A DNA stretch of 64,000 nucleotides from contig ML986594.1 of NCBI GenBank assembly GCA_010094045.1, positions 381,228-445,227 on the forward strand, in the 5' to 3' direction. The position numbers and the translations under genes were made by a program. The stretch is from Lojkania enalia. Lineage: Eukaryota; Ascomycota; Dothideomycetes; Pleosporales. The notes below the pieces were generated by a model. The model was not told the DNA's origin and did not search any database. It worked only from the letters and a program-made list of their open reading frames with translations. Shown in pieces: positions 45,385-56,791 of this stretch (the first letter of the stretch is position 1; every line of letters starts with the position of its first letter).

Positions 45385-46767
45385 GGCGAGGCTGCGCTGG
45401 GGGCAGGAAGGGGTCCGCCTCTGGACTGCTAGGTTCCGACGCTGAGGCGGGCGAGCGGCGGGCAGTACTCAACGCACGATGGCTACTTGCTGTGCGGGTG
45501 TTGGGGATCGGAGGAGAGGGTTGCGCGCGGTGGTGATGGCGACGGGGAGCATGGGAGCGACCTTGGCAAGACGGAGCTGGAGGCTGGAGGCTGGATCTCA
45601 GATCACATTTGCTGGCACCACGGCGGCAGCGCAGAGCACCAGACGGAGCCCAAGGCACGGCCAGCGGGGCATTTAGCTGGGCAGCAACAACACGATGACG
45701 CTTAATCCACACAAAAGAGGCCAGACGGTTGTGCTGTCTCTCGGGCTCAATTGCGCGGGTGGGCGAGTTCTGAGGACGGATGGCATAGAGGGCGCGACTA
45801 CAGTCCTGCTCTAATCGCGCCGTCCTGCCCTGGATGCCCCCAGCGAGCGCCAAGGAAGAGGCGTGGGAGCGAGATGATGCGCGAGGCTGGTGGAGGTCAG
45901 GTCGCCGCTCGATCTAGCCATCCGTCACACTGCCAGTAGCAGTAAGTACACTGTACATTACGCATGGTGGAGGTGGAAAGGCTTCAGACTGCGGAGGAGG
46001 AGCAGTAGTACTACTACTAGTAATAACGCTTGGTGCACATCTCCTACAAAGGTACCCCTTTACAAGTACAGCATTCGCCATTCAGGATCTCCGGCGTCTG
46101 CACGCTGCCCTCGTCTCTCTACCAGGTTATCGCCACCGTCGACCGCAGTCCGGGTCTAGTCCAGGTACTGCTGCCAATGATAGGCGGCTGGCCTGCCTGC
46201 ATCCTGTGCATATCCGGAAGCTCAACGGGATAGATGTAAACTACTCAAATGCTTTCGCAGTGTATCGTTTAGCATGCTGCTTAAAACAGAGTTTCTGCGT
46301 CGATAGACATTGCCTTGGAGACATCACTGCAAGCACAGTACAAAATGGCCTCCATCACAATTGTAGGATTGCAACTGAATTGGCCGGAATATACGCCTAA
46401 GAAAACGGTCAACTGTAGCAGTCAAGGGTTCCAGACGTCCGTATTACTGCTATCTCCACAAGCGCAGCCTTAGGAGACAGGACTAATGTTTGATTGATAT
46501 TTGACAATGGCCCGCGTTTGGACGGCCTGCATGGCAAGGTCGGCGAATAGCAACTGACTTGTCCGCGTCTTGGCATCTGGATCTCTAATTATTGGACAGT
46601 CACACAGTAACACTCACTTTTGCACCTCCACTCCACCTTCATCATACCTCCGCAACATCAAAGCCCTAGCTATACTGGAGCGCACTCGCTGATGAAGCTA
46701 ACTAGAATGTCTGAGGATTAAGCTCTCGAACCGCGCCATATCTTCGAAGCCGATCTGATCTGCAGCA
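45385..46767. other. Divergent promoter region of kin1 and the G-patch gene
   Basis: GC-rich near kin1 and neutral near the G-patch gene. The open frames here, including one of 236 residues on the minus strand (45143-45853), are low-complexity Ser/Pro/Arg shadows without motifs. No independent gene is supported. Confidence 0.5.
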
Positions 46768-48942
46768 ATGACGTACAAACGGCCCCGTGTATCCTCGCCA
46801 TCCACAGCTCAGAAGCGTTCTCGAGGGCTAGAGTGGGGTGGCCAAAATATCAAATGGGGCTCACCACTGCCCGCTGATGAGGACAACGACAAGGGTTCTT
46901 TCCTGCCTGTGTGGAAGCAGACCGTCACCGACGAGCACGGTCGTAGAAGACTGCACGGGGCCTTCACGGGCGGCTTCAGCGCAGGGTAAGTTTAATCATT
47001 GGTATTTCTCCGAAGTTCACATTTCTTGACTTTTCTAAGCTATTTCAACACCGTCGGATCCAAAGAAGGATGGACCCCAAAGGCCTTCGTCTCCTCCCGC
47101 TCAAATCGGGCCAAAAATCAAGATGGCGCTACCCAACGTCCCGAGGATTTCATGGACGAGGAGGATCTGGCCGAGGCTGCCCAATCTCGCAGGCTGGAAA
47201 CCACACAGTCATATGCTATGGTCGGGAGTGCTGAAGGAAATACCAAACAGCAAGACGGCTTCTTCGGACTCGTCATGGCGGACGAAAATACTATGGCGGT
47301 AAAGCTACTACAGAAGATGGGGTGGCGGCGAGGCCAGGGCATAGGACCTAGGGTACGCCGGCAAGCTCGTCTCGATGAAGATAGCGGCATCCCTCAGTCC
47401 AAAAACACTACATCGGAGCATCTCTTCGCCCCAGAGGACACTCAAATTATATATTTTACTCGCGATGAAAAAGTGGCTCGCAAAGGAATAGGTTATCTGT
47501 CAGCAGCTCATGCTTTGCCTAAGTTGGGTGAGGAGGAGGGTGAGTCTGCAGCACAACCTGCTCTTCCATTCCTTGAACGGTCGCAGAGACCGAATCCTAC
47601 CAAGGAAGCCCCACCCAAGAAGACGGGGTTCGGAGTCGGGATACTGAATGACAATGGCTCTGACGATGAAGATCCCTACGAGATTGGCCCTAAGATTTCA
47701 TTCAACAAGGTCTTGGGCAAAGAGAAGAAGTCAAGGAAGCCTAGCAAATTTGCAAAGTCAGCTGTCGGAGAAAGGCATTTCTTCGTGTCTAAGAAAGGCA
47801 ACTCATCAATTACCGCACCTATAACGACGTCTCACGATGGAAGAACTCCACTCAAGGGTTTTGTATTTGCTACTCAAGCGACAATTATGCCAACCGGACC
47901 GCAATTCCCAGCTCCTAAAATTCCGGAAGGGTGGAAGTCGTCAAAACGGCAGGCTCCTGAGCTTGGGGTACAAGACTTCCAATCAGTCGCAGATACCGCA
48001 AAGATGTCCACACTTGATGCTAAAGCTCGCGCAACACTTCTTGGAGAAACACCCCTTCCTGCTAAATCCATTTTCGATTATATGTCCAAAGAGTCCCGAG
48101 ATAGAATTGCTGCAATCACCGGGAATCAAAATCTTCCGCCGGGCAAAGGGGAAGTGCTACCGGAGAAATATCGACGGAGTGAGGCTGCACAGCAAAAGGA
48201 TCTATGGAGCTTTGTTCCGGCACTAGATAGGGATATTGCTGCGTCCGCCTTGGCCAAAGGTGTCATAGGCTGGATGCCCTATGCGGAAGACCCTAAGAAA
48301 CGAGGAAGGTATGTTGGCTTCCTAGAATTGCATGCGGGCATAAGAAATGCGCTACCGGAACGGATTACTAGCATGTCTGTCTACGATTGGGCAAAAGAAC
48401 TTGAAGAGTTCGCACATGCTGCTCACATCTTTAAGCCTGTTCAAGGATTGATGGCTTCCCGCTTCACCTCCTCAAGTTCATCTACCCAGGCTTCAAAGAA
48501 CGGCGGCGGAGTGGAAGATCTTGTACACACACCAACAGCAAAGCCCGGGGATCCAGCGGAGCAGGCCGCAAAACTGGGCATGTATGGGGCAATGACCAGG
48601 CGCGTCATCCCATTCCATCCAACCCGACTTTTATGCAAGCGTTTCAACGTAAATCCTCCGACAGACGTTCCATATGCTTCAGAAGTTGTTGGTGAGTCTG
48701 GCTCGAAGACTCGAGAGGCTGTTTCTAAGACTTCAATGGACAAGCTCTTCCATGAAGCAATGACACGGGGACCAACTCTACAGCGACCTTCATGGATGAC
48801 GCCGCCCGTAGATGTACCCTCTCCTATCCCAATTACAGAATCGGCTCCCATGGACGTGGAAACCAATGATAACCTTTCAAAGGATCGCCCGCCGGATGAT
48901 GTCTTCCGGTCCATCTTTGGGGATGATGATGACAACGAGTAG
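46768..48942 (+). CDS. GPATCH1-like G-patch protein, 706 aa
   Basis: Nuclear protein associated with RNA helicases and spliceosomes (GPATCH1 group, DUF1604 plus G-patch). Two exons: 46768-46985 and 47040-48942. The DUF1604 signature spans the intron: [14 protein letters not shown] joins [20 protein letters not shown]. The G-patch is [16 protein letters not shown] (about residues 180-195). Further conserved parts are [27 protein letters not shown] and [13 protein letters not shown] segments before a C-terminal region with [18 protein letters not shown], a hallmark of the family, and an acidic tail ending GDDDDNE. Confidence 0.93.
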
Positions 48943-49599
48943 AACGTGACTACTTACTCCATTATGCCGCTTCTTATGGATTCAGCTAGCTTAAGTCACT
49001 TATCTATCAGGTAAGTTGGAGCAGGAATAGGATCTGACGTCCCAAATATATCCAGTAGGTGCAGGCACAAACGATGCTATGCGTGGGATGGCTTCATGGT
49101 CCTTTACCATGTAGATGTGGACCTCATAGGACCTGCTAGCGATGCAAAATAAACATTACAATGAGTTTCCTACGCGATATGGCGATGTGATGTCTCTTTC
49201 CTACCTACCTGTGCCACTTAGCCAAACTACGAGTTCTTCATCCCTGTTACCCTTCTCCTCACTGCTATAAATCTTCTATTACTAAGGTTAGGACATCTAT
49301 TTAGCCATCCTATCTATATTTCCGTATTGACTTTTCTGACTCTTATGTGTTTTACATAGAATGTACACATACGGTTCTATTGCCTGACTCCAGATATAGT
49401 TCTTAATGTGCACTTACAAGCTTCAGACAATAGAATGCGTATGAATGGCTCTATCAATTCCTCCCGTACGTATACATGCCTTAGCGACTATATTATAATG
49501 AAAAAGGAAAGACGGTATAGGAGTTGTTGTGATTAAAATAGTATTCGGACCCAAATACGCTATTATGTCCTCAGCATAAACAAAGAGCAAAGTGAATAA
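48943..49599. other. Convergent spacer after the G-patch gene
   Basis: AT-rich 3' flanks of two converging genes. No gene is recognised. Confidence 0.5.
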
Positions 49600-50235
49600 T
49601 TAGATCTGAAGCCTCCATTGCATGACTACCGTATCCGGTGCCTCCTCTGAATCGGTCTGGTCACTAGCAATGACGCTAAACCCTAACCTCTCATACAATT
49701 TCAAAGCCTGAACATTTGTCGATGCAGCCGAGACCTTGACAAGCACCTCGCTCGCGCCCCTCTGCTTTCCCAAAGACTTTCCGTGCTCAACGGTAGCTTC
49801 GACAAGAGATTTGCCTAATCCAAGATTTCGTGCGCCTGGAAGAACAAACACTCCGGAAATCTCAAATTCTGTACACCGCTCTTCATCAGCCATTTCTCGC
49901 ATATTCCCTGGCAAGTCGCCCATGGGTCCAGCAAGCACCCCCATACCCACCCATTCGCCATCAACAATGTCGGTCAGATCCACTGTTTTATTGGTCTCGG
50001 TCTCGGTCTTGGAACACTTCAATATAATGAAGGTGTAGGCGAGTGGATTCTGCAGTCTGGCTTCCCAGTCCTTGTCCGAGAACTGCTCTTCCCGTTCATA
50101 GCTCGATGAAAAAGATTCTGGGGATATCTGAAGAGACCGCAGACGGAAGTCCTTTTGGTGAGCGATGATGCGGGACCAGATTGCTGGGTCGGGGTGTGAT
50201 TTTGGAAGAAGAGTTACTATGTATGTTGGCGACAT
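49600..50235 (-). CDS. GNAT-family N-acetyltransferase, 211 aa
   Basis: Single-exon acyl-CoA-dependent acetyltransferase of unknown substrate. The acetyl-CoA binding motif A is FVLPGARNLGLGKSLVEATV (R-x-x-G-x-G/A pattern). Motif B follows as NVQALKLYERLGF, with a final beta strand VVMQWRLQI. The N-terminus contains RLRSLQISPESFSSSYERE, shared by many fungal GNAT proteins. No targeting signal or partner gene hints at a substrate. Confidence 0.88.
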   Translation of the reverse strand: MSPTYIVTLLPKSHPDPAIWSRIIAHQKDFRLRSLQISPESFSSSYEREEQFSDKDWEARLQNPLAYTFIILKCSKTETETNKTVDLTDIVDGEWVGMGVLAGPMGDLPGNMREMADEERCTEFEISGVFVLPGARNLGLGKSLVEATVEHGKSLGKQRGASEVLVKVSAASTNVQALKLYERLGFSVIASDQTDSEEAPDTVVMQWRLQI

Positions 50236-52877
50236 TTTTACTTTGGGCAGCCTCTCAATGACCCAATGATCTTCGGTTTGTATGCGTTAAATTGAGGATC
50301 GATTGAACATTCGGTTATCTTAAAAGTAAAATCGCTAATTGGCTCAATGGGGAAGGTGAGTCATGCAAGCGAGGGATGAAAAAGCCGAGCAGCTCTTCAA
50401 ACCTGCGAACTGTTAATAGTAGTATGTGTTCTCAAGGGCAGGGAAACTTATAAAAAAAAAAGGCATAGCCGCCCTTAGGACGGCATTACCCGACAACCCC
50501 ATACGCCACGGACCCCTACCTCCACGCAGACAAAACATTGCAACATACCCGATTCGAATAGCACTGGTTTCAGCCCCCCAGACTTAGACCGCAGACACGC
50601 CACAAAGAGGACGATTTAATAGCCAGCAATCTCAACGGAATCGAATTCAGACAGGTCCAAGCGGCTACACGATGTCATAGACAATTTGAACGGACAGGTC
50701 GAAGCCTTGACGCTCACTCTAGAGAGGTCCCGTCGCTATCGTCGATAATCCATGTAACTTGCCTCTGGGCCGAAATCCGTAAACTTCCGCTGTGACCATC
50801 GTGTTTGGAGATACGCTACCTTTTTGCTGCTGTGTCGTTGAAATAGCCGTTATCCAGAGGGTGATTAATGTATTCGAACCTCGGCGTCACAATGAGAGCT
50901 GTGATCCAGTAGAAGCTACTCATTACACTCCTATCGTCTTGCATTGATCTCCTCCACATCCAGAACTTTCGCTTTCGCAGACCAAGCCGTCCATTGACAA
51001 CGCCCTAATCGCGGAAGCACAACGGCCACACGACATTCCGTTCAGGAACCATCATCCTTGGGTTATCAGCCCACAGAAGCTTCTCTCTGTATGTAACAAC
51101 ATGTCTTTCCGAGACTAGTTTTTGTTTCCTCTCCGGTCTTTTCCCAGGAGTTGGAGGGCAAGTCATGCGGACAAATAACATCCTCAAAAACCGCATGTTC
51201 TCTCCTTAAGAGAGCGTTCGTATTGACAAGGAAAGCCAATCGAACGAGTTGTGACGGCGTTCGCCAATACAGCCGTACGCTAAACATACAGGTTGACAAT
51301 TAACGCGACTAGCCGGACAATACCAGAGGTAACAGTGTCGAAGAGTCAATAACTGTGACAAAGGCTTCATGACATTGGTGGATATAATTGAGACACCTGG
51401 CGACGTATCGAGCTTGGAGAATGATTGAGGACTTGCGCCCTTTTTGTGGTAATCATATCTGTGGTGTGTGGCAGAGAGCCTTGACAGATGCACGGGACGT
51501 TTTCACCATCTCCACAGCTGATCCACTCCGTAATGAGAGCCGCCAGTAACGCCACGTACTGAGTCCGACGCATGTGAGCCCTTCCATTGCTCTCTGATCA
51601 ACAACATTGGGGTTCCGGATCCGGAGCGTGACGGCCTGTCGTAGTAGACAATATTAACCCTTGGCGATAAGACCTCGCTAGGCATATCACCTTTCCGACG
51701 AGTGGATCTTAACGACCTACCGGAGTAGAACAGGTTGGTACGTCCGTATGTAAGACTTGGCCAGAGGCCAGACCGTGCTCTTCCTTAGCCCGTCCATCGT
51801 GTTTCAAATCGCCATAGAAAGACCCATTGATCATGTCTTCGAAGCTGGAACTCGGTATTACAGCTCCCTCACGGCCCCCATAACGGAGCAACCAGAGCAT
51901 TGACAGCATGTGAAAATCCCAAAGACAATCCTCTGAGAGGTGTCCGACATCTCCCACAAGGTCTCTCCTCGATGCAGTCGCCATAAACATCAGCGGAAGC
52001 TATCCATAATGGCTAGAGTCTGTTGTCCAGACTGGGGAATCGACGTGGTTCTCACTCGAGAACTTTAACGCCCTGACAGGCACATGAAGTCCCAGTGTTG
52101 AAGCAAAGCTTCCCAGACCTCGAGCCTCCCTTTCATACGCCTTCATGCAAGACAACCGACCCGGAGACAAGTTGTGCAAGCACTCTAGAAACTAATAGGA
52201 AGGCCGGCGACGTAACCGCGATACTGAAACCAGAGAAAAATTAGGGTTAAGATCCAAGCCCATCCTCCTCGTGCAGCCGAATCCAATGTTGCCATCGGAG
52301 TGCATGGACCAGACATACAAACAACCCATTGAGACCATGCTGAGAGGCTCGAGTGTGTGTCAGCAGCCCAATTACAGGCCGCATGAGGCGCCGTGAGGCA
52401 TTCCACATCCGAAGGATTGGAAGACAGAGCTCGGGTGCTATAATGAAAGTGGCATGCGTGGGGATTATACTTGCAGGGCAAGCGAGAGAAGAATTGGTAC
52501 TGGCGGAGAGAGTTGTGGAACCGTCCCGCCGTGGTCGACATGGTCAGAAGTTGTCAATGGATCGTTCGAGGCGCGGAATCCAGTCCCAGAATAGAGGATA
52601 CCGAGATGCATTTTGACAGGAGCAAACTCTGCGTAGCAGTGGAGTTGTTGGAATGATTGGGGAGAGGGAGAGGAACTACGAGATCCGTGGTAGATGTTAT
52701 GCTAACTATGGACGCGCTACTAACGCGCTAGTAACCATGTTTGGGATAGTGTCTTCGCGCAGTCACGCAATCGCGTTTTGGTTGCATTATTCGCAACAAA
52801 GCATCGGTTTTCAACCGGTAGACTTTGCCACTTTTTCACAAACCAGTTTTCTTTTGGGTTTGCTGTACGAGAAAGCC
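50236..52877. other. Long spacer before rtp1 with no recognisable gene
   Basis: 2.6 kb with many short frames. A minus-strand run near 51000-52000 has several adjacent protein-like frames (for example 51709-51990, DVGHLSEDCLWDFHMLSM), but stops and frame changes separate them and I recognise no family. It could be another relic. Residues encoded at 52653-52877 precede and are in frame with rtp1, but look like 5' UTR. Confidence 0.4.
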
Positions 52878-55800
52878 ATGGGGTACGTAAGAAAGGCAGT
52901 TGATGCTGCCGTTGATTTCATAGGCCCATATCTAGAAAAGAAACCTCATCAGGAAGAAACCGCTTCAAACCACCAGCATGGGCTTCAAAGAGATTGGCTC
53001 GTGAAGCAGGCACTTTCTCACTTACAGGAGATCAATACCGCTGAACAGGCCAGAAATCCAGATGCCCTGTATGATGGATCTATGGTCGGTGTTGTCTATG
53101 GTCTTCTCGACTTGATCACGTCACATGGCATCTTACCCTTTCTTTCATCAGGACTAGCATTTGGACAGCGTCCACAATCTGTGCTTCTACCCCTTGTCGT
53201 ATCGTCTGCTTCAAGCAACTATTTGCTCTTCGAAGTTCTTAATACCTTGATTCCTATTTCAGAACAAAACGGAACGGGTGTCCAACCGCTTATCATCCAG
53301 CGGGCCCTACCAGACCTTATCTCTGGTATTGCAGAATTAGCTTTCTCTCCACATATAAGCGAAGAATACCATATAACTGCCCGGCCGCAATTCGATAAGA
53401 TCTTAGCAATTACCGCTACCTCTCGGCTTCTGCCAATTCTCACAACCTTTCTCCAGCAACCCGTTCCCTCATGGATTCAGCCCCGGCTTGCGACAGAGCT
53501 CGCATTGATCCCACTCCGAACTCGTGGAGTACGTCATACTATTGAGTTTCTTTCCTTAGCATATCTAACGAAGAACTCTCGAGTCCACGAAGAACAGTAT
53601 GATTCTTCGCAAATACCGATTCCTTTAGAGGCTATAATGCAGGCTTCTCGACTTCTCTCGTCAGTACCAAGCACAATGTCGCCTACAGAATGGTTCACAG
53701 AATTAGCCCCCCAACTTTGGGACTTACTCGATGGCAAAGAGGGCAAAGAGCTAAGCAGAGCTGCCGGGCAGATTATCGCTAGCGGTATACTAAATCGTAA
53801 GTCGACAGGGGCTCCAGGGGCAATAGGATGGGAACTCTTTGCCAAACCACTTATCCGTACCACCAATCCAGAGAACGTCGCACGTGGTGTCCCAAGGCAA
53901 AGCACATCTGACCATGTCTTCGTTCAAGAGCAAGATCTAAAGCTTGCTTTGAAGCGGCTATCGGTTATTGCACACTCCTCCTCTCATCCTGGACCCATCA
54001 AGCGTCTTCTTGGTCCTATACTCCTTCCATTGTGGGGTTTAATATGGTACGTTAAGACACGGCCTACCTTGGACGCAGAGTGGAAGGAGTTGCCGGGTTC
54101 CTTGATACTGAGATATATGAACATTTCCTGCAACTCAAAACATATCGACATTCTTGCTACTAGGTTATTCTGGGATGGGTCTTCAGCATGGACCTTTGGT
54201 CCCGGCTCCCAAGGTGGCGTAGAGATTCGCCAACGAAGGGCAAATGGTGATAATATTGTGGGTATGACTGGCCTTCTCTCGCAAATCGGAAGCCTGGACG
54301 AACGTGTCAACTATTTAGTAGCCCTTCTTGCGGAGGCCAGCATAGACGATGAGACTATTGGGGCCATCTTTCTTAGCACCATGTCCAGGTGGTTGGCACT
54401 TGGCAGCAGCGCTCAGTCAAAACCATCCTTAGCAGACGAAGATATAGATCCTCTAGCTGCTCTCATGGACGCGAAACTTTCCGAAGCCATGGCCGCCAAA
54501 TTTAGGGAAAACTTTGCTCGAAGTCCCCAACACATCATGGAACTCATGGAACAGCTCGTACACAATTTTGTTGACGAGCACAAGAACAGGGTCGGAAGAC
54601 TAGCGGACACTAACAAGCCAAATCGGGAGAACCTTCGCAATTTCATCAATCTAGACTCAAACAACCCGCATATATCTGGCTTCACGAACAATGAGTCTGA
54701 AGACCTTGTATCTTTTGCCCTTAGCATCTTGAGCACCTTGGTTGCCTCTCCGAACTTCGAGCCAAAAATCAGCTGGCCAACGCCTCTTGCTTCCATAGTT
54801 CCGTCATTAGAATATCTAGCCCAACCACACCAAATACTTCCACCGTCCCCTCTCATTGTCAACGCATCCGCGAATCTCCTACAGTTCCTCCAACCAAAGT
54901 CAGCGGAGTCTCAACTTGAAGACCCACAAATGCAATATCGGGCCACCCTAGAGAGCGCAATTTCAGATCTTATATCTCCCGACCCACCAGACCGGACCTG
55001 GGCAATTTCTACCTTGCGAAAACTGGTACAGGATTCCTCTGCCTTCCCGCTTATCGATATCCCTTCAACTACGCACTTACTTCTCAATGAATCTATAGCA
55101 GACCAGGAATCCTACGTCCACACTGCCGCAATCCCTCTACTAGTCGACCTTGCCATCCGCGCACCGAACCCAACCCTTAGCATCCTAGTTGATGCTTTCA
55201 TCGATATCAACGAGCGCTCTCTTCGGCTTAAAAAAGAACAAGAAATTGAACAAGCACTCGACTTCCGCCTTCGCGTGGGCGAAATCTTGAACAATATTGT
55301 CATGGATGACAATTTCTGGCACCAAGGGAGCAACCCAGCAATACGCTTCAATAGTATTAAGACACTTACTGAAGCTACTATCTCTTTAGCAAGTCGGCGC
55401 GGTCAACGTCACCAAACCTTCTCGAGGCGTCGGGACATTGCTAAAGCAGAAATGAAAGAGCAAGAAGAAGGCGAACGCGCTTGGGGCGGTCCTATACCAA
55501 ATTTACTTGATCCTGAAGGCGAGAATCCTACTGAACAGCGCGAGCGCAATTCTTTACTCAAGATTGTGCACGGTTGGGAGGATACAGGAATAGAAGAGGA
55601 TGCAAGAATTCGCGCTTCTGCTTTGAGTATCCTAGGCTCTATTATAGAGAAAAGATTGGAGCTTTTGAGCCAAATAAGCATTGATGCAAGCCTGCAGATG
55701 GTAATTATGATTTCGACTATGGAGACGGGTCTTGAAAAAGGTATTTTGAGGCGAGCGGCAGTGTTGGTTCCAATGGGACTGCTGCGAGGTCTAGATGCGA

Positions 55801-56096
55801 TGCTTGAGAATAGCAAAGAAAGTACAGCAGGATTAGGCTTAAAGCAATCTGAAGAGCTGGAACAGGTTTTGAGGTGGGTCAGAGATGAGGATTGCGATGA
55901 TTTAGTCAAGTCACATGCGGAGAGTGTATTGGACGGTTTGGAGACGTGGAGAATGAAGAAGCTGTTTAAAGTCAGGGACGACGGATTTCAATTGGGCGCC
56001 AATCTTGGTCTAGAAAGAAATCTAAGAGGTCTCGATGTGAGCGCCAGTATGGAAGAGAACAGAGGCGGAGCACCGATAATTGAAGAAATTGATTAG
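52878..56096 (+). CDS. rtp1: RNA polymerase II assembly/import factor Rtp1-like, 1072 aa
   Basis: HEAT-like helical protein required for cytoplasmic assembly and nuclear import of RNA polymerase II (yeast Rtp1, animal TANGO6). It is one long exon. The middle holds the RTP1_C1-type region (PIKRLLGPILLPLWGLIWYV, with LILRYMNIS and GGVEIRQRR). The C-terminal RTP1_C2-type segment holds RIRASALSILGSIIEKRLEL and RAAVLVPMGLLRGLDAMLEN. The open frame extends upstream to an ATG at 52653. I chose the ATG at 52878 (MGYVRKAVDAAVDFIGPYLE) because family proteins begin in this manner, and the 75 upstream residues look non-protein-like. Function is from the family. Confidence 0.87.
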   Translation: MGYVRKAVDAAVDFIGPYLEKKPHQEETASNHQHGLQRDWLVKQALSHLQEINTAEQARNPDALYDGSMVGVVYGLLDLITSHGILPFLSSGLAFGQRPQSVLLPLVVSSASSNYLLFEVLNTLIPISEQNGTGVQPLIIQRALPDLISGIAELAFSPHISEEYHITARPQFDKILAITATSRLLPILTTFLQQPVPSWIQPRLATELALIPLRTRGVRHTIEFLSLAYLTKNSRVHEEQYDSSQIPIPLEAIMQASRLLSSVPSTMSPTEWFTELAPQLWDLLDGKEGKELSRAAGQIIASGILNRKSTGAPGAIGWELFAKPLIRTTNPENVARGVPRQSTSDHVFVQEQDLKLALKRLSVIAHSSSHPGPIKRLLGPILLPLWGLIWYVKTRPTLDAEWKELPGSLILRYMNISCNSKHIDILATRLFWDGSSAWTFGPGSQGGVEIRQRRANGDNIVGMTGLLSQIGSLDERVNYLVALLAEASIDDETIGAIFLSTMSRWLALGSSAQSKPSLADEDIDPLAALMDAKLSEAMAAKFRENFARSPQHIMELMEQLVHNFVDEHKNRVGRLADTNKPNRENLRNFINLDSNNPHISGFTNNESEDLVSFALSILSTLVASPNFEPKISWPTPLASIVPSLEYLAQPHQILPPSPLIVNASANLLQFLQPKSAESQLEDPQMQYRATLESAISDLISPDPPDRTWAISTLRKLVQDSSAFPLIDIPSTTHLLLNESIADQESYVHTAAIPLLVDLAIRAPNPTLSILVDAFIDINERSLRLKKEQEIEQALDFRLRVGEILNNIVMDDNFWHQGSNPAIRFNSIKTLTEATISLASRRGQRHQTFSRRRDIAKAEMKEQEEGERAWGGPIPNLLDPEGENPTEQRERNSLLKIVHGWEDTGIEEDARIRASALSILGSIIEKRLELLSQISIDASLQMVIMISTMETGLEKGILRRAAVLVPMGLLRGLDAMLENSKESTAGLGLKQSEELEQVLRWVRDEDCDDLVKSHAESVLDGLETWRMKKLFKVRDDGFQLGANLGLERNLRGLDVSASMEENRGGAPIIEEID

Positions 56097-56346
56097 AAGA
56101 GGCATTGATAGATCCGCTCATTCAAGCCCAGCTTTTTTTCGTCCCGCTTTTCCTTAGATATGCGCCAAATCTGTCGCGGTATCTGAAACCTTCTGATCGT
56201 AAATCCCCATGATTCCTCGATTTCAGTAGGGAACGGGCTACTCCACAGAGGCAAAACCTTCGTTTCCGTTCTGAATTAATCTTGTAGACTTGTTTCAGTC
56301 ATGATATGACCTCATAGCACAATTCCCATATTCATAGTCTGCTATT

Positions 56347-56791
56347 TCAACCTGACATACTCGTGTCTTCCATAGGTTTCGGTTCAACTCCCTCCGCACG
56401 TGCGATCCAAAGGACGTTGTTGCATCTGCGTTTGAATCAGCGCTAAGATCTTAGTGAAACGGAAGCCATGAAAGAGTCGCACCTAATCAACACCTGCCCC
56501 AGTGTGCCCGAGCTTACGCCATTTACAAACTCCTCCGTGTTAGACAGCTGGACATTCATGTAAAGATCTACGGAGACGAGTCGGCCTCTGTACTCTGTGT
56601 CTCCCCACTTCAGCTTGACCACGATATCCTTATCAACCCTGATTCTCGTAAGCGCGCGATTACAAATGGGCGACGAAGCGTATAGCTTCATACAAGCTCT
56701 GGAGCATCGGTCGCGGATTGAAGGGCGCAACAGTCTAGTTATGCGTTAGTATGCAAAGACAGCATTCATAACTCAGTTATCTTACAGCCAT
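56347..56791 (-). CDS. smf1: Small nuclear ribonucleoprotein SmF, 93 aa
   Basis: Core Sm-ring protein of spliceosomal snRNPs. Four exons: 56791-56786, 56734-56694, 56638-56483 and 56425-56347. Exon 1 is just six nucleotides (ATG GCT). The protein starts [16 protein letters not shown]. Sm motif 1 is [18 protein letters not shown] followed by [13 protein letters not shown], and Sm motif 2 is [14 protein letters not shown] short acidic tail ends the protein. Every splice junction restores a residue expected in SmF, which makes the four-exon model strong despite its tiny size. Confidence 0.94.

Noticed and set aside
45143..45853. 236-residue minus-strand frame upstream of kin1
   Set aside because: It overlaps the kin1 first exon in another frame and is low-complexity Ser/Pro/Arg sequence without a motif.
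52653..52877. Upstream in-frame ATG as the start of rtp1
   Set aside because: The 75 extra residues look non-protein-like, whereas the ATG at 52878 gives the family-type N-terminus.
56389..56400. GGTTCAACTCCC resembling a tRNA B box
   Set aside because: No matching T-stem, A box or acceptor stem; it lies inside the antisense of an smf1 exon.
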